From a bacterium (lineage in GTDB: Bacteria > SZUA-79 > Acidulodesulfobacterales > Acidulodesulfobacteraceae): 7,199 nt of DNA. Location: the NCBI GenBank assembly GCA_021803845.1, contig JAJZLA010000072.1:1-7199 (forward strand), written 5' to 3'. This document shows, piece by piece, positions 1 to 3,794 of this stretch (within the stretch, counting starts at the first letter, position 1; every line of letters starts with the position of its first letter). The position numbers and the translations under genes were made by a program. Below the pieces are notes generated by a model that was not told where the DNA came from, ran no database searches, and saw only the letters and a list, made by a program, of their open reading frames with translations.

Positions 1-241
1 TTAAAAGCGAAAGAACGCTGTTTGTCTGGCCGGGACTCAATGGATATAAAAGACTGTACAAATCTTTATTAGATAAACAACTGACGGCATTATAAACCTG
101 CGTTCCGGTCGTCATACCCAAAAGCTGACTCTGCGTCGGCGCAGAGCAGGTTCCGGCATATGCTCTGTTCGTTTTAAAAACGCTAAAGAGCAGTATCGCC
201 GTTATTATTCCTATTAATAAGATAAGAAAAAACCGTCTCAT
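1..241 (-). CDS. Exported protein of unknown function, N-terminal 80 residues (3' end outside window)
   Basis: The frame opens with ATG at 241 and stays open to the left edge, so only the first 80 residues are visible. It starts with MRRFFLILLIGIITAILLF, a basic n-region plus hydrophobic core, followed by a likely signal peptidase I site after AYA (near residue 32). The mature part begins GTCSAPTQSQLL and contains two cysteines. A Shine-Dalgarno AAGGA lies 8 bases before the ATG. The gene begins 22 bases after the MshO-like pseudopilin stop, so the two are probably co-transcribed. By position it could be a pilus-associated exported protein, in the place where MSHA loci carry mshQ, but I see no MshQ motif and do not recognise the family. 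It is not a prepilin: there is no FTLIE-type motif. Confidence 0.75.
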   Translation of the reverse strand, partial: MRRFFLILLIGIITAILLFSVFKTNRAYAGTCSAPTQSQLLGMTTGTQVYNAVSCLSNKDLYSLLYPLSPGQTNSVLSLL

Positions 242-249
242 TTTTTTAT

Positions 250-254
250 TCCTT
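250..254 (-). promoter_or_regulatory. Shine-Dalgarno site of the exported-protein gene
   Basis: AAGGA on the minus strand lies 8 bases upstream of the ATG at 241. It supports this start for the partial exported protein. Confidence 0.6.
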
Positions 255-263
255 AAAAAATAA

Positions 264-794
264 CTAAAAACTAATGCCGCTGATATTATTAGCAATCGGA
301 TACGATGTCGTCGCTGCTCCGTTTGCCGTAACCTCTTCGTATAATATGTTATTATTCACGCAGAAAACCACTAGCTGTTGCTGCTGCTGAGGCGTTCCAG
401 TTCCTATATTCTGATAAAAAGCAACTTCATTGCCGATTCCGGTGCAAGCACCGCCACTGTCAAAAATACATATAGGGGTCTCGAATTGCTCAAAAATGGA
501 ATTAAAAGAACATATGTTGTTGCGGCCGGCTGGGTTTATCGGCGGAGTTGGCGGAGTCGGCGGCATAGCCGCATTCTCCAAATTTCTCCTTATCGTCGCC
601 ATCGCTTGCGTCATAGAATTGTTTGAATGGAGATACTGTTCATTGGTCATATAGTCGTTTATCCCCCACATAACTACTTGATATAGCCCTATGGACAAGA
701 TGCCTATAAGCAATATCGTCATCACTAATTCTATAAGTGTAAACCCGCCCCTATTTTTTTTAATACTATTCAAAGTCTTCATTATCATTTTCAT
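264..794 (-). CDS. MshO/GspJ-like prepilin-type pseudopilin
   Basis: A 176-residue protein with a class III prepilin signal. The basic leader is 17 residues, the cleavage motif is GG^FTLIEL, and the mature protein has Phe1 and Glu5, followed by a hydrophobic helix to about residue 38. The following region (YMTNEQYLHSNNSMTQAMATIRRNLENA) resembles MshO/GspJ, where a helix ending in RR-x-LENA-like residues precedes the head domain. The head has a Pro-rich stretch (PPTPPTPPINP), three closely spaced cysteines and a run of five Gln. It would be a minor subunit at the pilus tip, inserted in the inner membrane and cleaved by prepilin peptidase. No good Shine-Dalgarno precedes the ATG; in-frame ATGs at 788 and 782 are alternatives. 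A palindromic repeat begins only 21 bases upstream, so the native leader was probably replaced. GspJ of a type II secretion system is the main alternative. Confidence 0.8.
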   Translation of the reverse strand: MKMIMKTLNSIKKNRGGFTLIELVMTILLIGILSIGLYQVVMWGINDYMTNEQYLHSNNSMTQAMATIRRNLENAAMPPTPPTPPINPAGRNNICSFNSIFEQFETPICIFDSGGACTGIGNEVAFYQNIGTGTPQQQQQLVVFCVNNNILYEEVTANGAATTSYPIANNISGISF

Positions 795-815
795 AAAAAT
801 TTAAGAATATACCTT

Positions 816-832
816 GTCATTCCTGCGAAAGC
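816..832 (+). repeat. Partial palindromic repeat copy L1
   Basis: Identical over 17 bases to the left half and loop of the full repeat at 839-866 (GTCATTCCTGCGAAAGC). The second half of the palindrome is missing and replaced by CCTGTC. It is a direct duplicate of its neighbour with a 23-base offset. Confidence 0.75.
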
Positions 833-838
833 CCTGTC

Positions 839-866
839 GTCATTCCTGCGAAAGCAGGAATCCAGA
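839..866 (+). repeat. Palindromic repeat L2, left arm of perfect 28-bp inverted repeat
   Basis: The core TTCCTGCGAAAGCAGGAA is itself a near-perfect hairpin (TTCCTGC / GCAGGAA around GAAA). It is flanked by GTCA on one side and TCCAGA on the other. All 28 bases recur as the exact reverse complement at 1183-1210. REP-like palindromes with the pattern GTCATTCC...GGAATCC are widespread in bacterial genomes. Confidence 0.9.
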
Positions 867-882
867 CTATTAAAATTAAAGT

Positions 883-1169
883 TCAACATATACTTTCATA
901 TAAATCTATCCATTCAGGATTGTCTTTTTCAATTAATTTCAATTTCCATGTCCTCTTCCATTTTTTTATCTGTTTCTCTTTATTAATAGCCGATTCTGCG
1001 GAATCATGTATCTCGTACCAAACTAACATATGATGTTATACTTCTTCGTAAAACCCTCAACAACATTTTGTTTATGCTCATAAACCCTTTTAATAATATC
1101 TGAAGTCACACCCGTATATAAAGTGCCGTTACGTTTACTGCTCAGGATATAGACATAATAATTTTTCAT
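883..1169 (-). pseudogene. GIY-YIG endonuclease-like protein, frameshifted
   Basis: From ATG at 1169 the frame reads MKNYYVYILSSKRNGTLYTG, then VTSDIIKRVYEHKQ and GFTKKYN. This is the single-domain GIY-YIG layout: YVYIL for GIY, LYTGVT for YIG, Arg in IKRVYEH. It then hits TAG. One base out of frame the protein continues as HMLVWYEIHDSAESAINKEK, QIKKWKRTWK and NPEWIDLYE, the usual C-terminal half, to TGA at 883. Restoring one base near 1032-1036 (around CATATG) gives about 95 residues, normal for this small family (UPF0213/YhbQ-like). The family has a metal-dependent DNA-cleaving fold; the role of these short members is largely undefined. The gene lies inside the inverted-repeat unit and is either a recent pseudogene, a sequencing error, or a programmed frameshift. 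I favour a pseudogene because there is no obvious slippery run. Confidence 0.85.
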
Positions 1170-1182
1170 TCTTTAATACTTT

Positions 1183-1210
1183 TCTGGATTCCTGCTTTCG
1201 CAGGAATGAC
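1183..1210 (-). repeat. Palindromic repeat R1, right arm of perfect 28-bp inverted repeat
   Basis: Exact reverse complement of 839-866. It begins 13 bases upstream of the GIY-YIG start codon, so it is also the leader of that gene; its hairpin could influence transcription or translation. Confidence 0.9.
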
Positions 1211-1234
1211 AATAACTAAAATTTTTCTTCACCG

Positions 1235-1256
1235 CATACCCTTTCGTGGGAATGAC
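1235..1256 (-). repeat. Degenerate palindromic repeat copy R2
   Basis: CCCTTTCGTGGGAATGAC keeps the outer half (GGGAATGACAATA) of the R1 copy, but its left half has diverged. The flank downstream (ATACTTAGTTTTTT) resembles the flank after R1 (ATAACTAAAATTTTT), so R1 and R2 look like a tandem duplication with about a 46-base offset. Confidence 0.6.
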
Positions 1257-1276
1257 AATACTTAGTTTTTTGAAAA

Positions 1277-1296
1277 CCCGCCTTCGCGGGAATAAC
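1277..1296 (-). repeat. Palindromic repeat copy R3, hairpin just after the MshD-like gene
   Basis: CCCGC-CTTC-GCGGG forms a 5-bp GC stem (1277-1290) followed by AATAAC, a variant of the GGGAATGAC end of the other copies. On the minus strand the stem is followed by TTTTC and starts 12 bases after the MshD-like stop, so it might serve as a weak intrinsic terminator. Confidence 0.6.
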
Positions 1297-1302
1297 GAAT
1301 CG

Positions 1303-1842
1303 TTAATAATCCGCATAAACCGTCGAAAGAGTAACGTAGGGACAGCTCCCCTCAGTTCCGGGGCATCTGGCAGGAGCCGATGGACAAGTTACGCTACCGT
1401 TTGCGGAAAACCAACCTGTTTGGACTATTGCCTGAATGAAAGATGTGCTTCCTGTAAGATTGATAGTTCCTGTTCCGTTGACATCGTTAAAATAAACATA
1501 CTTTGCGGTAACCTTAGTATTAAAACATTCGTTGTTAATGGGCGGCTGCGTTTCTTCTTGAAACTTAAAAGGAGTCGTCCACGGCGAAACCGGCGGCGTT
1601 GATGTTTGTGTTGTCCACGCTTGGCACGCTCCGCTCGTCGGCGTCCCCCCGTCCCTGCAGTAATTCAGCGCTGCCATTTCCTGCTTAGCTAAATTTAGGG
1701 CGGTTTCTTCGTTTACGATATTTATGCTTTTTGCGGAACCGACGATAAAACTTTCGGTTACGGCTCCCATGGCAAGACCTATTATGATTATCGTGAAAAC
1801 TATTTCTATAAGGCTGAATCCGTCTTTATTCGTTATATTCAT
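1303..1842 (-). CDS. MshD/GspI-like prepilin-type pseudopilin
   Basis: A 179-residue protein if started at ATG 1842, giving leader MNITNKDG and mature FSLIEIVFTIIII with Glu5. An upstream start at 1896 would add 18 residues. I prefer 1842 because it gives a short prepilin leader and a possible promoter lies at 1897-1925; an AAAGGCGG about 12 bases upstream is a poorly spaced ribosome site. After the hydrophobic helix, the stretch SAKSINIVNEETALNLAKQEMAAL matches the MshD/GspI pattern in which a helix bearing A-x-x-LAKQEM-like residues precedes the head. There are several cysteines (YCRDG, ACQAW, ECF, TCPSAPARCPG, SCPY). It would be a minor pilus subunit in the inner membrane. It begins a second transcription unit, separated from the major pilin gene by about 2 kb of unrelated DNA. 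Confidence 0.8.
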   Translation of the reverse strand: MNITNKDGFSLIEIVFTIIIIGLAMGAVTESFIVGSAKSINIVNEETALNLAKQEMAALNYCRDGGTPTSGACQAWTTQTSTPPVSPWTTPFKFQEETQPPINNECFNTKVTAKYVYFNDVNGTGTINLTGSTSFIQAIVQTGWFSANGSVTCPSAPARCPGTEGSCPYVTLSTVYADY

Positions 1843-1896
1843 AGGACAGCCGCACCGCCTTTGCATATAAATTATAATACTATGAAAATAAAACAA

Positions 1897-1925
1897 ATAT
1901 TATTTTCAAAATAGTTAATTGTCAT
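1897..1925 (-). promoter_or_regulatory. Possible sigma70-type promoter for the MshD-like gene
   Basis: On the minus strand, ATGACA (1920-1925, five of six to TTGACA) and TAATAT (1897-1902, four of six to TATAAT) are separated by 17 bases. Transcription would start near 1890, giving a leader of about 48 bases before ATG 1842. In such AT-rich DNA chance matches are common. Confidence 0.35.
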
Positions 1926-1978
1926 AAATAATTATGATAGTAATTTATATCCTCAATTATCCAATTATCATTATCGCA

Positions 1979-2020
1979 GAATAAAATAAATCTGACTTTT
2001 TTTGACGCTTTTTTCATTTT
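1979..2020 (-). repeat. GTCAGATT-type dispersed element, copy A
   Basis: Plus-strand GAATAAAATAAATCTGAC, then T-rich sequence with GACGC and T runs. It aligns with 3754-3791 (GAATAAATAAATCTGACGCC then T runs) apart from an extra internal TTTTTTTGAC. The two copies, in the same orientation, bracket the block of foreign-looking genes between the MshA- and MshD-like genes. Confidence 0.5.
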
Positions 2021-2458
2021 TTTCAATACGATATTTCAATATCAATCTGCTTTATTTCCATTTTATTATATTTATAAAATTATATCATAATTCATATTAA
2101 ATTAAAAAAGCTAAAGACTAAATTTTTATTTTGCCTTTTACGATTATCACGCCTTTAATGTAGCGTTATAAATTGATTTCTGCTTAAGTATATGATATAC
2201 ATAATTATGTTATATATTTAATTATTAATTAAAATCTAAATAAATGGAAGATATATTTTTCAGCGATTTTTTAAAAATTACGCTTGAAAAAAATAAAACG
2301 AACGCAGATTAGCAATCGGCAAAAACAGGCATTTCGTTCTTATGAAAAAAAGTTTTAACCGCCTCAGGAAGAGTCTATGTAAATTTAAGGATAAGAAGCG
2401 TTTCTATTCTAACGTTAATAGGAAATTTAAGAGAATAAATTAGCATAGTTATAGCCGC

Positions 2459-2687
2459 ATGAATATGGACAATATAAGAAAAAAAAATAAAGTAGTTTTC
2501 GGACAAAATTTTTTGACTAATAAAGACATAGCCGTCGATATCGTGGATTCCTGTAATTTTTCCGACGACGACGTCTTAGAAATAGGTCCCGGAGAAGGCA
2601 TATTGACCGGTCTTATTGCCGGAAGAGTTAAAACTTTTACTATAATAGAAATTGACCCTTTTTATTATAACCTTAATAATTTCCATA
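2459..2687 (+). pseudogene. rsmA: 16S rRNA dimethyladenosine transferase (RsmA/KsgA), N-terminal fragment
   Basis: About 75 residues match the N-terminus of RsmA, which uses SAM to dimethylate two adjacent adenines near the 3' end of 16S rRNA. Visible are FGQNFLTNKDIA (residues 14-25, the conserved entry motif), LEIGPGEGILT (40-50, SAM-binding motif I) and IEID (63-66, acidic end of strand 2). Homology stops near 2685. The full protein is about 260 residues, so the catalytic NLPY-type motif and the C-terminal domain are missing and this piece cannot be an active methylase. The frame runs on to 2875 only as the antisense of the coiled-coil gene. There is no Shine-Dalgarno before ATG 2459. It has no internal stop, so truncation looks recent. 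A complete rsmA presumably lies elsewhere. It is the only gene on the plus strand. Confidence 0.85.
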
Positions 2688-2702
2688 ATTCCAGCTTTCG
2701 CA
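2688..2702 (-). repeat. Half copy of the GIY-YIG-associated palindrome at the RsmA breakpoint
   Basis: ATTCCAGCTTTCGCA matches ATTCCTGCTTTCGCA of the 1183-1210 repeat at 14 of 15 positions. It lies exactly between the end of the RsmA homology and the stop codon of the coiled-coil gene (2703-2705). The other half of the palindrome is absent. Confidence 0.55.
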
Positions 2703-3107
2703 TTATTCGTTTGCCGCTTTATTTTTGTTATTCTCAATCGGCCTTAAACCCATATTGGTATGTACCTGTATATCATATAACCTATCCATCCTGTCGGACA
2801 TTCTGTCTATTCTGTCGGACAGTTCTTTATGAGTCGACTTTATTTCGTCGGACAGTTCTTTATGCACAGCTTTGATTTCGTCGGACAGCTCTTTATGCAC
2901 AGCTTTGATTTCGTCGGACAGTTCTTTATGAGTCGACTTTATTTCGTCGGACAGCTCTTTGCGCATAGATTTCATTTCGTCGGACAGCTCTTTGCGCATA
3001 GATTTCATTTCGTCGGACAATCTGCCTATTTTTTTATCCGTATTAATATAAAATCCTACGATAAGTCCTACTAAGCCAACTAAAATTCCTAAATTTATAT
3101 AATGCAT
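2703..3107 (-). CDS. Membrane-anchored hendecad-repeat coiled-coil protein
   Basis: A 134-residue protein of unknown function. ATG 3107 is preceded by TGAGG with 4 bases of spacing, which fixes the start. Residues 3-20 (YINLGILVGLVGLIVGFY) form one membrane segment with a short N-terminus. Residues 30-106 are seven 11-residue repeats with consensus LSDEIKSTHKE, a hendecad spacing typical of long coiled coils with little supercoil; the last unit is diverged (LSDRIDRMSDR). The tail is polar (PIENNKNKAANE). Such a layout suggests an oligomeric rod standing on the inner membrane. Nothing in it marks an enzyme. It sits convergent to the RsmA fragment and downstream of the small Rpn-like gene, inside the block that interrupts the pilin cluster. 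Similar short TM-plus-coiled-coil proteins are common hypothetical proteins; a link to the pilus is not supported. Confidence 0.75.
   Translation of the reverse strand: MHYINLGILVGLVGLIVGFYINTDKKIGRLSDEMKSMRKELSDEMKSMRKELSDEIKSTHKELSDEIKAVHKELSDEIKAVHKELSDEIKSTHKELSDRIDRMSDRMDRLYDIQVHTNMGLRPIENNKNKAANE
2790..3020 (-). repeat. Seven 33-bp tandem repeats inside the coiled-coil gene
   Basis: Seven in-frame 33-bp units encode the hendecads. Units 1 and 2 share the protein sequence SDEMKSMRKE, units 3 and 6 read SDEIKSTHKE, and units 4 and 5 read SDEIKAVHKE, so the order is A-A-B-C-C-B plus a diverged last unit. DNA identity among units is very high, which indicates recent duplication by slippage or unequal exchange. 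Confidence 0.9.
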
Positions 3108-3111
3108 AAAA

Positions 3112-3116
3112 CCTCA
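3112..3116 (-). promoter_or_regulatory. Shine-Dalgarno site of the coiled-coil gene
   Basis: TGAGG on the minus strand, 4 bases before ATG 3107. A TATAAT-like hexamer lies further upstream at 3141-3146, but without a convincing -35 box. Confidence 0.55.
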
Positions 3117-3222
3117 AAATAATCTTTTTAATATATTTATATTATACATTAAAAAATAATAAAAATGATACGGAATTTTCTAAAAACGGCTTCATATAAA
3201 AATCGAAACGCAAGATAAAAAA

Positions 3223-3297
3223 GCGTCAAATTTTATTTTACGGATACGAAAAGCAGCAATTAACTATCAGGGTGTTGCGTAAAATTAATCTGACCCC
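3223..3297. repeat. Imperfect inverted repeat with GTCAGATT word (MITE-like)
   Basis: The left arm 3223-3242 (GCGTCAAATTTTATTTTACG) and the right arm 3278-3297 (CGTAAAATTAATCTGACCCC) are imperfect reverse complements, with a spacer of 35 bases. The right arm starts 18 bases after the stop of the small Rpn-like gene in its reading direction. The minus-strand word GGGGTCAGATT resembles ends of REP-like elements mobilised by Y1 transposases; that link is inference, since no transposase is present here. Confidence 0.5.
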
Positions 3298-3314
3298 TTT
3301 ATTTTCTTTATTTC

Positions 3315-3545
3315 CTATTCTATCCCTTCTTCTTTTAGTATTGCAACAACGTTTTCTACCGTATCGTTTATTATCGAAGCAATCTGTTCAGGCGTAAGAT
3401 TTAGGTTTTTACGGGAATTTACAACATAATTGCGTTTGACAAGACTCATTCCTTCAGCCTTTCCTTCCGCCTTTCCTTCAGCTATTCCTTCGGCTTTTCC
3501 TTCCAGGTAAAAAGGGTCTTCTTTCAGATTAATCGTTATGGGCAT
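3315..3545 (-). CDS. Small Rpn/PD-(D/E)XK-type protein, C-terminal region only
   Basis: A 76-residue protein from ATG 3545; a TTG at 3560 in frame would add five residues, but GGAAG lies 8 bases before the ATG and decides for it. The protein begins MPITINLKEDPFYLEGKAEG, continues with a tandem EGxAEGKAEGKAEG stretch, and ends LTPEQIASIINDTVENVVAI plus a short charged tail. Charged EGKxEG repeats followed by a small helical LTPEQIA module are typical of the C-terminus of Rpn (recombination-promoting nuclease, PD-(D/E)XK) family proteins. The nuclease domain itself is absent, so this is either a remnant or one of the short stand-alone proteins of this type. It has its own promoter-like site and ribosome site, which argues that it is expressed. 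It follows the pilin terminator and precedes the coiled-coil gene. Function unknown. Confidence 0.6.
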   Translation of the reverse strand: MPITINLKEDPFYLEGKAEGIAEGKAEGKAEGMSLVKRNYVVNSRKNLNLTPEQIASIINDTVENVVAILKEEGIE

Positions 3546-3610
3546 TTTGGTTTCTTCCAACGTCGGACATATTTGAATATTTATTTTATAAATTTTATAT
3601 AAAATTATAT

Positions 3611-3634
3611 ACTTATGTTTATTATAGCATAAGT
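3611..3634 (-). promoter_or_regulatory. Extended -10 promoter inside a 7-bp dyad, upstream of the Rpn-like gene
   Basis: On the minus strand TGCTATAAT (3621-3629) is a consensus extended -10 element. It is enclosed by a perfect inverted repeat, ACTTATG (3611-3617) and CATAAGT (3628-3634), separated by 10 bases. There is no good -35 hexamer. Transcription would begin near 3614, giving a leader of about 70 bases. A dyad over the -10 box would suit a repressor operator. Confidence 0.45.
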
Positions 3635-3674
3635 TGTGTCGATATAAAAATAAAATTAATAAATAATTCAGGTT

Positions 3675-3693
3675 GCATAATTAAAAATTATGC
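3675..3693. repeat. Perfect AT-rich palindrome
   Basis: GCATAATTAAAAATTATGC forms an 8-bp stem with a 3-base loop between the pilin terminator and the promoter of the Rpn-like gene. It may be a protein-binding dyad or chance in AT-rich DNA. Confidence 0.4.
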
Positions 3694-3718
3694 GATAAAG
3701 AAGGGAAAGGAAATAAAA

Positions 3719-3749
3719 ACTCCCGACTACGCATAACGCAGTCGGGAGT
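3719..3749 (-). terminator. Rho-independent terminator of the MshA-like pilin gene
   Basis: A perfect 10-bp stem (ACTCCCGACT / AGTCGGGAGT) with an 11-base loop lies 45 bases after the pilin stop codon. On the minus strand it is followed by TTTTTATTT. The U-tract is only on this side, so termination is for leftward transcription. Confidence 0.85.
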
Positions 3750-3753
3750 AATG

Positions 3754-3791
3754 GAATAAATAAATCTGACGCCTTTTTTTTCCTTTTTTTA
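3754..3791 (-). repeat. GTCAGATT-type dispersed element, copy B
   Basis: Plus-strand GAATAAATAAATCTGACGCC followed by T runs, directly after the stop of the MshA-like pilin. It resembles copy A at 1979-2020 and the right arm at 3278-3297. Confidence 0.5.
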
Positions 3792-3794
3792 TTA

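Larger units (their letters stand above)
816..1296. mobile_element. Repeat-bounded GIY-YIG unit (putative small mobile element)
   Basis: A small GIY-YIG gene (883-1169) sits between palindromic repeats. The copy at 839-866 is the exact reverse complement of the copy at 1183-1210 (28 bp). Extra degenerate copies lie outside: 816-832 on the left, and 1235-1256 and 1277-1296 on the right. The left copies face one way and the right copies the other, so the cluster is symmetrical about the gene. It lies between the MshD-like stop (1303) and the MshO-like start (794), genes that are normally adjacent or close in MSHA loci. I infer an inserted unit. No target-site duplication is obvious, and mobility is not shown by the sequence alone. 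Confidence 0.5.
1843..2458. other. Long AT-rich intergenic region with gene debris
   Basis: I see no supported gene here. It holds a possible promoter for the MshD-like gene (1897-1925), one GTCAGATT-type element (1979-2020) and a very AT-rich stretch. A 22-codon frame from 2244 (MEDIFFSDFLKITLEKN) ends in TAG; the same frame continues past a second stop as KKVLTASGRVYVNLRIRSV to about 2435, which might be a decayed gene that I cannot identify. A basic 34-codon ORF at 2342 in another frame lacks a ribosome site. Confidence 0.45.

Noticed and set aside
1277..1290. Strong intrinsic terminator after the MshD-like gene
   Set aside because: The stem is only 5 bp and the T-tract is TTTTC; it is better explained as a copy of the local palindromic repeat, with at most weak terminator activity.
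1246..1602. 118-codon plus-strand ORF
   Set aside because: It is antisense to the MshD-like pseudopilin, starts within the repeat cluster, has no protein-family resemblance and is rich in Arg/Ser/Cys as expected of a shadow frame.
2342..2446. Basic 34-residue ORF (MKKSFNRLRK...)
   Set aside because: No ribosome site, no recognisable family, and its composition is what AT-rich DNA with many AAA/AAG codons gives by chance.
2459..2875. Functional RsmA/KsgA methylase
   Set aside because: Only about the first 75 residues match; the catalytic NLPY-type motif and the rest of the protein are missing.
2790..3020. CRISPR array
   Set aside because: The 33-bp units are contiguous with no unique spacers and are in-frame coding repeats.
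2829..3074. Plus-strand ORF with FVGQLF repeats
   Set aside because: It is the antisense of the 33-bp coding repeats; the minus-strand frame has a start, ribosome site and sensible hendecad pattern.
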